A DNA stretch of 42,550 bases from Sporosarcina sp. Its GTDB lineage: Bacteria; Bacillota; Bacilli; Bacillales_A; Planococcaceae. The DNA is taken from the NCBI GenBank assembly GCA_029257435.1, contig JARIBI010000140.1, positions 1 to 42,550 on the forward strand, given 5' to 3'. Below, piece after piece: positions 1 to 7,387 of this stretch. Numbering within the stretch: position 1 is the stretch's first letter; each line of letters opens with the position of its first letter. Position numbers and translations under genes: made by a program. A model generated the notes under the pieces. That model was not told where the DNA came from and did no database searches. It saw only the letters and a program-made list of their open reading frames with translations.

Positions 1-73
1 CTGCCTGTCCAGCCCCAAGTAACGATAATGCAGCAACTGGTGCCACTAACGCAGCAAGAACTTTTTTCTTCAT
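1..73 (-). CDS. Secreted protein, N-terminal signal peptide only (partial)
   Basis: Only the first 24 codons lie in the window; the gene runs off the left edge. They read as a classical signal peptide: a lysine-rich start (MKKKVL), an alanine/leucine core and an Ala-x-Ala-like region (GAGQA). No lipobox cysteine is seen. The ATG is preceded by a good ribosome site (AAAGAGGAGAGGG). The mature domain is outside the window, so no function can be given. Confidence 0.6.
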   Translation of the reverse strand, partial: MKKKVLAALVAPVAALSLLGAGQA

Positions 74-144
74 TCCCTCTCCTCTTTCCCTTATAGGTTT
101 GAGTCACGCCATTGTCTCTCTTGTACATCTTTCAACATTGCATA

Positions 145-162
145 TATGTAAGGGTTTACATA
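145..162. promoter_or_regulatory. Inverted repeat in the upstream gap
   Basis: TATGTAA, a 4-bp spacer, then TTACATA form a 7-bp-arm dyad about 75-90 bp upstream of the secreted-protein start. It could be an operator for that gene. Nothing else is evident in positions 74-309, a 236-bp gap between the start of one minus-strand gene and the end of another. Confidence 0.25.
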
Positions 163-309
163 ACATGCTGTATATGCGGAAGAAAAGACAGTGGGCTATC
201 CTGTTAACAGTACCAAGTATTCTCATTTTCGGCAATGAGATTCTTTTAAATGAATGCAAATGAAAAACACCCTCGTCCCTATAGAACCAGAGGTAGTAGT
301 AATTGAATT

Positions 310-1192
310 TCATTCTGCTTCAAACGGCTTTCGAACAAGACCCATATAAAGAATGAACGCCATCAAACTGCAGCTAGTAATAATAATTCCCAATGGCCAC
401 GCGGTTTGATCGCCCGCAATACCGACAAGTGGGGAGACGATTGCGCCTGCGACAAATGGCAATAAACCTAGGAATGCCGATGCACTCCCTGCTGCCTGAC
501 TCTGTCGATACATCGCTAGCGAAAAGGCTGAAGTTGAGACCATTCCTACACTTGAAACGACTAGGAAAAAGGCTGTTGCAACAATGAACAATGGTACTTG
601 CTGCCCGATGACAACCAGCAACACTATACTCTCTGCTAATGAAATAAGTACACCCGTCATGAGAAAGTTCATTTCAGAGACTTTATGCGATAAACGCCCC
701 GTAATTTGCGCAGCTAAAATTATTCCAATACCATTTAACCCGAAGAATAAAGAAAACTGCTGTGGTGTGACGCCATACATGTTTTGCAGGACAAAAGGGG
801 AACCTGCGATATATGCGAACATGGAAGCCATGACAAATGCTTGGGTTAGTGCAATCCCCATAAACTGACGATTCTTAAGTAACCGTCCGAACGTCTTGAA
901 TACCGATAAAATCCCCTTTTCTGCACGGTTCTCAATGGGAATTGTATCCGGTAAAAACAGCCGTGCCAACGAACATCAGTAATCCAATTTCGCCAAGTAC
1001 AAAAAACACAACGGGCCATGAATCAAAACTTAATTGAAGAAGTGAAGTCAATGCTCTCATATCTTCTGCTACTGCCGGCAGTCCCGGCGAGTACATATCC
1101 ATCGACAGCGGGCAGAATGCCGTCAACGAACCGAGCAGCACGACGAGCCAGAGTGTGGGCAGTGGTCTCTTTATAGTGATTGCTTTTGTTAT
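310..1192 (-). pseudogene. Bcr/CflA-type MFS drug exporter, degraded
   Basis: The C-terminal part (frame ending at 310, about 219 residues) carries the last membrane helices of a Bcr/CflA multidrug transporter. The N-terminal part is in another frame (932-1141 and upstream) and reads LVVLLGSLTAFCPLSMDMYS, the typical first helix. After the residues TSLLQLSF the sequence jumps to DSWPVVFFVLGEIGLL, which belongs after helix 5 or so. About 100 residues, including the conserved loop 2-3 motif, therefore seem deleted. A frameshift lies near 960. The reading frame upstream has ATA (1190-1192) where a start is expected, after AAAAGG. The gene is clearly non-functional as a 12-helix pump. Confidence 0.8.
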
Positions 1193-1268
1193 TTCCCCAA
1201 AACCTTTTCAATTAAATTCTACTGTGGAGCAAAACATATTGAAATGCGATTGGGTTCGGTGGCTTGCT

Positions 1269-1793
1269 GGAACGAGCGGGGTCTCTGACGGAACGAGCGG
1301 GTTCCTCACCGGAACGAGCGGGGGCTCCACTGGAACGAGCGGGTTCCTCGCCGGAACGAGCGGGGGCTCCACTGGAACGAGCGGGTCCCTCACCGGAACG
1401 AGCGGGGGCTCCACTGGAACGAGCGGGTTCCTCACCGGAACGAGCGGGGGCTCCCCTGGAACGAGCGGGTTCCTCGCCGCAACGAGCGGGGGCTCCACTG
1501 GAACGAGCGGGTTCCTCGCCGGAACGAGCGGGTTCCCCACTGGAACGAGCGGGTTCCTCACCGGAACGAGCGGGGGCTCCACTGGAACGAGCGGGTTCCC
1601 CACTGGAACGAGCGGGTTCCTCGCCGCAACGAGCGGGTTCCTCGCCGCAACGAGCGGGTTCCCCACCGGAACGAGCGGGGTCCTCGCCGCAACGAGCGGG
1701 GGCTCCACCGGAACGAGCGGGTTCCCCACCGGAACGAGCGGGCTCCCCACTGGAACGAGCGGGGTCTCCCCTGGAACGAGCGGGTACGAATAA
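1269..1793 (+). repeat. Tandem array 1: about 25 units of 21 bp with AACGAGCGGG core
   Basis: About 25 head-to-tail units of exactly 21 bp occur here. Each starts GGAACGAGCGGG (sometimes GCAACGAGCGGG) followed by a 9-bp variable linker such as TTCCTCGCC, GGCTCCACT or TTCCCCACC. Because 21 is divisible by three and the unit has no stop, several frames are open on both strands and give low-complexity peptides (GTSGFLA, ERAGSSP, PARSGEE). I do not regard these as proteins: the core is constant at DNA level and no frame has a convincing start. Some units can form a GGAAC/GTTCC hairpin. The array lies between the 5' end of the MFS pseudogene and the 3' side of the lipoprotein gene. Confidence 0.95.
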
Positions 1794-1815
1794 GGAATTC
1801 ATTCAACTATTAAAA

Positions 1816-1853
1816 ATGCCTGACTCACCTTGAAAATAGGATGAGCCAGGCAT
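1816..1853 (-). terminator. Terminator of the small lipoprotein gene
   Basis: ATGCCTGGCTCATCC pairs with GGTGAGTCAGGCAT around a short loop, and on the minus strand the stem is followed by a T run. It sits between array 1 and the stop codon at 1863. Confidence 0.75.
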
Positions 1854-1862
1854 AGAAATTAC

Positions 1863-2105
1863 TTATAGTTCACCAACTTCAATGTTCTCGGCATTAATTT
1901 CAGGATCATATACATTACTAATCACGAATTCGATGTAAGTATCAGAGTCCTCTGTGAGCAAGTTGAACTTGTATTTATTCCCATCTGATTTGTCTGTCTG
2001 ATCCATTTTATCATTCCCACATGCAGCAAGTGCCAGCATAATCAGTGCTCCCATGAACAATCCAGTCCACCTATTTACCATATATATCCAACACCTGTCA
2101 GTCAT
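1863..2105 (-). CDS. Small lipoprotein of unknown function
   Basis: 80 residues. The lipobox LALAAC places the lipidated cysteine at about residue 29, followed by a charged Asp/Lys linker and a short domain of about 40 residues (KYKFNLLTEDSDTYIEFVIS). I do not recognise the family, and the mature part is short enough that it may be truncated. The ATG at 2105 has a strong ribosome site (GAGGAAG, 8-nt spacing). However, the best promoter (2121-2148) would start transcription inside that site. The second ATG at 2081, after ACAGGTG, is then a realistic alternative and gives a more usual signal-peptide length. Confidence 0.6.
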   Translation of the reverse strand: MTDRCWIYMVNRWTGLFMGALIMLALAACGNDKMDQTDKSDGNKYKFNLLTEDSDTYIEFVISNVYDPEINAENIEVGEL

Positions 2106-2120
2106 CTATTCAACTTCCTC

Positions 2121-2148
2121 ACTATAACGACTAGCTAGATTAAATCAA
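2121..2148 (-). promoter_or_regulatory. Candidate sigma-A promoter of the small lipoprotein gene
   Basis: TTGATT, 16-bp spacer, TATAGT on the minus strand. Predicted transcription start is near 2114. The rest of the 2106-2321 gap is AT-rich with nothing further recognised apart from the selO terminator. Confidence 0.4.
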
Positions 2149-2275
2149 TATAATATACTAGGTTTTCAATGATATGATCACTATTTACCAAGTTACTACA
2201 ATTTCTTTCGATTCTCGTCACTAGATTAAACATGGCTCTAGTGGGTAATGGATCTTTCATGCTTATTTTTAACTA

Positions 2276-2304
2276 CAAAAAGACGAACGCCTCACTTGCG
2301 TTCG
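2276..2304 (-). terminator. Terminator of selO
   Basis: On the minus strand CGAACGC, a 7-nt loop and GCGTTCG form a stem followed by TCTTTTT, 17 bp after the selO stop codon. Confidence 0.8.
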
Positions 2305-2321
2305 CAACTTGTATCATAAAA

Positions 2322-3764
2322 TTATGTTCCACAATACGTTTGGTAAGGTACCGAAGCAGTCGATGGCGTCGTGTAAGGAATCTGCTCTTTAGAATGAGAG
2401 TATGGTAAAGCGAGAACTTGGTTCAACTTATGCAGCACACTAAAATCACCATTTTCTGCTGCTTCAATTGCTTCTTCTACCCGGTGGTTGCGCGGAATCA
2501 CAGCGGGGTTGCTAAGTCGCATTACTTCATTGGACTCTTCTATGGATTCTGTCTGTTGGCCCCTGCGAGTCTCCCACTTATTCTTCCATTCCTTAAAATC
2601 ATCTTCTGCGAACCAACTTGGCTGTTCGGCACTGGCATCTGTTAATGCTCTGAATGTATTCGTGTAGTCCGCTTTCTTATCTTTCATAATCAGCAGCAAC
2701 TCTTTCGCAAGCGCTTCATCTTCAGGATTTTCATCCAGCAAACCGAGCTTTGCACGCATGCCATTCAACCATTCACGCTCAAACACTTTACCGAATTGAG
2801 CTAGCTGTTTTTCCGCTATTTGTATAGCTGCATCTTGACTTTCATCAAGCAGTGGCAACAAAGCTTCTGCAAACCGCGCCAAGTTCCAAGATGCAATACC
2901 TGGCTGGTTGCCATATTTATAACGCCCATTTACATCAATGGAGCTGAACACTGTTGCTGGGTCGTATACGTCCATAAATGCGCATGGACCATAGTCAATT
3001 GTTTCCCCGCTAATCGTCATATTATCGGTATTCATGACTCCGTGGATGAACCCAACAAGCTGCCACTTGGCAATCAATGCTGCTTGCCGCTCAATAACAT
3101 TTCTGAGGAGCAGTTCATATCGATTGTCCTCAGATGCAACGTCTGGAAAATGCCGTTCTATGGCGTAATTAGCAAGCATCATCAAATCCTCAGTTACTTG
3201 ACGGGCAGCTGCATATTGGAATGTACCTACTCGCAAATAACTGCTTGCAGTCCGGACGAGAACCGCGCCTGGCAATGCGGCTTCCCGATGTACGTCATTC
3301 CCTGTCAGCGTAACAGATAGGCTTCGCGATGTAGGGATGCCTAATGCGTACATCGCTTCACTAATGATATACTCACGCAACATGGGACCAAGTGCCGCCA
3401 GACCGTCACCGCCTCGTGAAAATGCTGTAGGGCCTGATCCTTTTAATCCGATATCAATTCGCTCACCAGAAGGGATTATTTGCTCTCCCAATAGAATTGC
3501 ACGTCCATCACCCAGCATCGTGAAATTCCCAAACTGATGTCCCGCATAGGCTTGTGCTATCGGCACAGCCCCATCCGGAATTTCATTTCCAGAAAGTGTT
3601 TCGGGGTTCAATTCTTCAACGTTCAGTCCAAGTGATTCCGCAAGAACTTTATTTACCAATATCACTTTTGGAGAAGTTGCCTTTTCAGGAATCGCTTCTG
3701 CAAAAAACACTTCTGGCAGTCGACTGTAGCTGCTGTCCAAATTCCATCCTGATTCTAAGACCAC
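2322..3764 (-). CDS. selO: Protein adenylyltransferase SelO (YdiU/UPF0061 family)
   Basis: 480 residues, the usual size for the bacterial SelO pseudokinase family, which transfers AMP from ATP to Ser/Thr/Tyr side chains of target proteins in redox stress (established for the family). Visible family blocks are [40 protein letters not shown] (ATP site), [20 protein letters not shown] and [20 protein letters not shown], which carries the catalytic Asn/Asp metal ligands. The C terminus ends YCGT; this Cys matches the selenocysteine position of animal SelO. The start is GTG, chosen for the GGGAG site 7 nt upstream. The gene is divergent from the ECF sigma gene at 3915. Confidence 0.95.
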   Translation of the reverse strand: MVLESGWNLDSSYSRLPEVFFAEAIPEKATSPKVILVNKVLAESLGLNVEELNPETLSGNEIPDGAVPIAQAYAGHQFGNFTMLGDGRAILLGEQIIPSGERIDIGLKGSGPTAFSRGGDGLAALGPMLREYIISEAMYALGIPTSRSLSVTLTGNDVHREAALPGAVLVRTASSYLRVGTFQYAAARQVTEDLMMLANYAIERHFPDVASEDNRYELLLRNVIERQAALIAKWQLVGFIHGVMNTDNMTISGETIDYGPCAFMDVYDPATVFSSIDVNGRYKYGNQPGIASWNLARFAEALLPLLDESQDAAIQIAEKQLAQFGKVFEREWLNGMRAKLGLLDENPEDEALAKELLLIMKDKKADYTNTFRALTDASAEQPSWFAEDDFKEWKNKWETRRGQQTESIEESNEVMRLSNPAVIPRNHRVEEAIEAAENGDFSVLHKLNQVLALPYSHSKEQIPYTTPSTASVPYQTYCGT

Positions 3765-3841
3765 GTGATCACTCCCTTTACCTGTATACTACCCCTAGCT
3801 TGATCAAAAACGTTAGAAAAATGAATTCTTTGACTGATAAA

Positions 3842-3870
3842 TGAAACGACAGTGCTTTTGCACTCGTCTT
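3842..3870 (+). promoter_or_regulatory. ECF-sigma promoter of the first sigma/anti-sigma operon
   Basis: TGAAAC (3842-3847), 17-bp spacer, CGTCTT (3865-3870). This matches the TGAAAC-N16/17-CGTC pattern of Bacillus SigM/W/X/V-type promoters and lies 45 bp before the sigma gene, so autoregulation is likely. Confidence 0.75.
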
Positions 3871-3914
3871 TAAGGTATACCCGAGTGGGGCTACTTGAGA
3901 AAGGATGGGTTGGC

Positions 3915-4463
3915 ATGCCTCGTGAGAACAAATCCGTTCCAGATTGGAAGCAGGAGGAATGGCTCGAACAATTGATGGACCAATACGGAAATCGGTTGAC
4001 GAATCTTGCGTTCAGTTACCTCAAAGATTGGGGTCGGGCGCAGGAAGTTGTCCAAGATGTATTCGTGGCATGTTTTCAGCGAGCGTATCAACTGGAGGAA
4101 ATTCGTTCCGTAGAAGCTTGGCTGTATCGGATTACCATTAATCGATGTAAAGATGTGTTGAAAAGTTCGTGGTTTAAACGTGTGATTGTTGGGAGTACGC
4201 TTTTTCAGTTTCTTCGATCTAAAGAGCCTACCCCACAGGATTACATGCTTCAAAACAGTAAAGATGAACAGCTGGCGCAATGCGTGCTTGCACTTCCACT
4301 TACGTATCGAGAAGTCATTTTGCTCTATTATTACGAGGATCTGACAGTACCCGAAATTAGCGAACTGCTGAACGTCAACCAAAACACTCTTCGGACTCGG
4401 TTAAAAAGAGGCCGGGAAAATTTAGCACAAGTGCTGGAAGGCGGGGATCCGAATGAACGATAA
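3915..4463 (+). CDS. ECF RNA polymerase sigma factor (sigma-70 family, group 4)
   Basis: 182 residues. Region 2 is visible around residues 25-80 (QEVVQDVFVACFQRAY, then WLYRITINRCKD). Region 4 is at about 125-175 (LPLTYREVILLYYYEDLTVP, NTLRTRLKRGRENL). Group 4 sigma factors of this type direct transcription of envelope-stress regulons and are held by a membrane anti-sigma factor. The start ATG at 3915 is preferred over the upstream in-frame codon at 3852 because AAAGGATG lies just upstream, and because the ECF promoter would lie inside the longer frame. It overlaps the next gene by 11 bp, implying translational coupling. Closest relatives look SigV/SigM-like, but the exact ECF group cannot be fixed by eye. 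Confidence 0.92.
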   Translation: MPRENKSVPDWKQEEWLEQLMDQYGNRLTNLAFSYLKDWGRAQEVVQDVFVACFQRAYQLEEIRSVEAWLYRITINRCKDVLKSSWFKRVIVGSTLFQFLRSKEPTPQDYMLQNSKDEQLAQCVLALPLTYREVILLYYYEDLTVPEISELLNVNQNTLRTRLKRGRENLAQVLEGGDPNER

Positions 4464-5544
4464 GGAGAAAAAAATTCGTTCTGCTTTAGATAAAACCGTA
4501 TTTCATAAAGAGTCATTTACCCAACAGGACAAACAAACTGTTAGACGAAAAATACGGCGCACACAACGTCCAGCGCAATTCATTCCTGCTATTGTCGGTA
4601 CGCTCTTCGCTGTGTCCTTAATTTTCATTGGAATGTTTTTAATAAATGATGAACTGTTGAATTCTGCAAAACAAAACGGCCAATCCAATGAAGATTTGAA
4701 TAGCACAGGGGAGTTTACGATAGCAAACCTTTCTTCAGGTCCTTTTCACTCCAATGAAACCTATTATATTGTCCTACCACTGACCTGGAACGGGAACAGC
4801 ACTGCAACCATTAAAGAGGTTGAATTAGTTAAAGAGAATGAGCAATCCCTACAGACGACCGATGGAATTTCTTATACATTCTACGGGGGTAACGCGACAA
4901 AAAAGTCCGGCGTTTACGCACGGAACCAAATTGGAAAGACTTTTGATATTCATGACTTTGTGATTGAAGATGAAAGCAGTTTAATATTGGAAGCGCTACT
5001 GAAAAATGTAGTCCCCGACAAAACCCGCGCCATTAAAATTCGATACTCTGTGAACGGTGAAGAAAAAGAACAGCTCTTGGCAGCTGGTATCATCCAAGGC
5101 TTGGAGACGTTTGCTAAAGATACGTCTAATGATCAGGCTGCCGTTAAGTTAAATACAGCTGAACAGAATGTATATACTGCATTTGAGAAAGATTTAGATA
5201 CTCAACATTTAGTCGGGTTATCCCCTATGAGTGTTGCAAAGCTTTACATTCACGCCTCTTATTCAGGAAATTACGAGGCAGTATATGCACTTTACACTGA
5301 CCGCAAAGAGTACATCCAATGGAGTAAAGAGGAAGATCAAGCGATTCCTGAAACTGATCGCGGTACCCCTGAACAAGTGGCTCAGGAATTTCAAAGTTTT
5401 GAACAGGGGCGTTTTCTTCAGACAAGTAAAATTGAAGGGTACATTGAATATTATCCAACTGGCAAAAACGAACCACCTGCTGGATTCCAATTAATCAAAA
5501 ACGAAGACGGCATTTGGCAAGTTGCATTCATGCCGATACAGTAA
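4453..5544 (+). CDS. Probable membrane anti-sigma factor for the upstream ECF sigma
   Basis: 363 residues. A basic cytoplasmic segment of about 40 residues (RRKIRRTQRP) is followed by one membrane helix (about 43-64) and a large extracellular domain of about 300 residues. This is the topology of single-pass ECF anti-sigma factors, although I see no zinc-binding HxxxCxxC motif in the short N-terminal segment. The assignment rests on topology and the 11-bp overlap with the sigma gene. The last 110 residues look like a separate small domain, perhaps sensing. No protease-site motif can be named. Confidence 0.75.
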   Translation: MNDKEKKIRSALDKTVFHKESFTQQDKQTVRRKIRRTQRPAQFIPAIVGTLFAVSLIFIGMFLINDELLNSAKQNGQSNEDLNSTGEFTIANLSSGPFHSNETYYIVLPLTWNGNSTATIKEVELVKENEQSLQTTDGISYTFYGGNATKKSGVYARNQIGKTFDIHDFVIEDESSLILEALLKNVVPDKTRAIKIRYSVNGEEKEQLLAAGIIQGLETFAKDTSNDQAAVKLNTAEQNVYTAFEKDLDTQHLVGLSPMSVAKLYIHASYSGNYEAVYALYTDRKEYIQWSKEEDQAIPETDRGTPEQVAQEFQSFEQGRFLQTSKIEGYIEYYPTGKNEPPAGFQLIKNEDGIWQVAFMPIQ

Positions 5545-5550
5545 CAGAGA

Positions 5551-5606
5551 AAACCAGTGGATTGTTACGGTGGGGCTCTAGGCTCGCCGTCCAATCCACC
5601 GGTTTT
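5551..5606. terminator. Bidirectional terminator between the two convergent sigma operons
   Basis: AAAACCAGTGGATTG pairs with CAATCCACCGGTTTT. The intervening loop has an inner ACGG/CCGT pairing. A and T runs lie on both sides, so it can serve both convergent anti-sigma genes. It touches the stop codon at 5605. Confidence 0.75.
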
Positions 5607-6759
5607 AGTTATCCTGCAGTTTTTTGGTGTCTATAATGTAAAGTGGTGTTTTTTGTCCTTCTCCATTTACAATGAGTTTGCCGGAATCATTGAAGCGCGG
5701 TTTCACAAGTCTTTCACCGACACCGTTCAACGTCTTAATCTCTTCTGCAGTATCCTCTTTCAAGTGGAATAGTTTCACGGTATCGCTATCTCCCTCGTTC
5801 ACACTGAGCGCCAAAAAATCATCATAGATTGCATACGCGCTATTTCCAGGGATATCCAACATATGGACTTTACCAGTATTTAAGTCTAGATAACCAAGTG
5901 AAAAATCACTCCCATTATAAGAAAACTGACCATACATCCGATCGTCCTCCAATGTTAGATAAGAAACACTCTCATAAGGTATCTTATAGGTTTGCCACAG
6001 CTTTCTGCTCTCAAGATTATAAATGGATACGTGAGCCGATGAGCCAGTTTCTCCTTCTAACACTTCCACTATAGCTGCTCTGTCATTCCGTACATTTGTC
6101 ACACTGATTCCATTCCCATTCATATCATGAAGTTTAATTTTTAAATTGGTTTCCAAATCATAAAGATAATATACTGGGTGGTCGGTGATCGCTAGATATA
6201 GAATTTGGTCGCCTATCAATTGAACCTCTATATAATCCTCTAGCAGCACATGTTCTTTACCTGTTTTCCTATTTAAAATGTGAATTTCACTATTACCCCA
6301 GACCACCCAGTTTTCACTTGCCTCAAGTGACACACTGGAAAATTCAATTGTCTCTGAAGGCGGCACCAGTACAGTCTCTGTTTTATCATTGATGGAATAC
6401 GAATATATCCCTTTTTCATCCGTGTGAATGATTTCGCTGTTCTCTTCAACATAAATGGAATTAATTAAATTCGGGTAAGCTACATTTGGTACGACAACTT
6501 TTTGGATCTTTTCCTCATAAAGTGCTTCCTGAAAAGCATGTTTTTGCTGCCCTTGCTCCACGTAAGGGACTGCAAGAACACCTGCCACAACAACAAAAGC
6601 CGCAGCTGTCATGAGCGGCTTCAGCGTTAATCGCTTTTGCACCGCTTCAGCATCGAGCCGTTGGTGAGCTTGATGAAGAATCCTTTGCTTTAACGGGTTT
6701 TCCAAAATCAGTCGTTCCGGCAATACTGCGTCTAATTGGGCCTGCATTTTATTAGTCAT
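5605..6759 (-). CDS. Membrane-anchored beta-propeller-like protein, probable anti-sigma factor
   Basis: 384 residues. A cytoplasmic N-terminal region of about 45 residues is followed by one membrane helix (about 48-66) and a long extracellular part. That part is rich in repeated strand patterns such as SYSINDKTETVL, IHILNRKTGKEHVL, YYLYDLETNLKIKL and LGYLDLNTGKVHML. The repeats of about 40 residues resemble TolB/WD40-like propeller blades. Its start overlaps the upstream sigma gene by 8 bp, so it is most likely the cognate anti-sigma factor with a propeller-type sensor. Function is inferred from position and topology only. Confidence 0.7.
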   Translation of the reverse strand: MTNKMQAQLDAVLPERLILENPLKQRILHQAHQRLDAEAVQKRLTLKPLMTAAAFVVVAGVLAVPYVEQGQQKHAFQEALYEEKIQKVVVPNVAYPNLINSIYVEENSEIIHTDEKGIYSYSINDKTETVLVPPSETIEFSSVSLEASENWVVWGNSEIHILNRKTGKEHVLLEDYIEVQLIGDQILYLAITDHPVYYLYDLETNLKIKLHDMNGNGISVTNVRNDRAAIVEVLEGETGSSAHVSIYNLESRKLWQTYKIPYESVSYLTLEDDRMYGQFSYNGSDFSLGYLDLNTGKVHMLDIPGNSAYAIYDDFLALSVNEGDSDTVKLFHLKEDTAEEIKTLNGVGERLVKPRFNDSGKLIVNGEGQKTPLYIIDTKKLQDN

Positions 6760-7273
6760 CGGTGTTCTCCTCCCCCAGAATTCCTTTTACAAGCTTTCGT
6801 GCACGCGCTAATCGGGTTTTCACTGTGTTGACAGAACACCCCAGTACCTCTCCTACTTCAGAAACTTTCATTTCTGCATAATAAAACAGCCAAATCACCT
6901 CTTTGTACTTTAACGGAAGACAATTAATTAGTCGTTTTAACTCTTCACTCAATTCCTCATGTAACACCTGTTCCTCCGTATTTTGAAGGGATACTAGTAA
7001 TTGGCCGACTTGACAGGAAAGCTCTAGCTTTCGATAATGCCAGCTTTTAAAAAGATTGTGGCATCGATTTATCGCTATTCGATATAAGTACGTTTTAACA
7101 GATGAACGGTGCTCGAACTCATCGATATGTATGTAGTATTGAATGAAAACCTCTTGGACGATATCTTCTGCTTTAGTCTTTTCTTTAACGAGTGCGTACA
7201 CAACCCGAAGAAGATAATCGCCATGTAGATCCATCGCTTCAACAAGCAGCCGGTCACGTTCATGTCTTTCCAA
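6752..7273 (-). CDS. ECF RNA polymerase sigma factor (second module)
   Basis: 173 residues. Region 2 carries AEDIVQEVFIQYYIHIDEFE and TYLYRIAINRCHNLFK. Region 4 carries LPLKYKEVIWLFYYAEMKVS and SVNTVKTRLARARKLVKGIL. The start is TTG at 7273: GGAGGTG lies 7 nt upstream and no ATG is as well placed. It forms a two-gene operon with the propeller-type membrane protein (8-bp overlap) and faces the other sigma module across a shared terminator. Upstream lies an ECF-type promoter (7303-7331), suggesting positive autoregulation. Confidence 0.92.
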   Translation of the reverse strand: MERHERDRLLVEAMDLHGDYLLRVVYALVKEKTKAEDIVQEVFIQYYIHIDEFEHRSSVKTYLYRIAINRCHNLFKSWHYRKLELSCQVGQLLVSLQNTEEQVLHEELSEELKRLINCLPLKYKEVIWLFYYAEMKVSEVGEVLGCSVNTVKTRLARARKLVKGILGEENTDD

Positions 7274-7302
7274 TCCGCCACCTCCACTTTCTCTCTATCT
7301 GT

Positions 7303-7331
7303 TAGACAACACATATTGGAATATGGTTTCA
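7303..7331 (-). promoter_or_regulatory. ECF-sigma promoter of the second sigma/anti-sigma operon
   Basis: On the minus strand TGAAAC (7331-7326), 17-bp spacer, TGTCTA (7308-7303). The layout and spacing are the same as the first module's promoter at 3842. Confidence 0.7.
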
Positions 7332-7387
7332 TTTTCATTCTACGGCAAACAAAAAAGCAGAGCGCGGTGTCTCTGCTTCTACTCATT

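Noticed and set aside
104..313. 69-codon frame left of the MFS remnant
   Set aside because: No ribosome site, atypical composition, overlaps the MFS stop region.
1269..1793. CRISPR array
   Set aside because: Units are contiguous 21-mers with short variable linkers; there are no unique spacers of 30 bp or more and no cas genes.
1155..1833. Long overlapping open frames across array 1 on both strands
   Set aside because: They arise because the 21-bp unit is a multiple of three without stops; peptides are low-complexity and no frame has a proper start or is favoured over others.
3852..3914. Upstream extension of the first ECF sigma gene
   Set aside because: The ECF promoter -10 box lies inside it, and a good ribosome site precedes ATG 3915.
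3891..4382. Minus-strand open frame opposite the first ECF sigma gene
   Set aside because: It mirrors a well-supported sigma-factor gene and has no recognisable domain.
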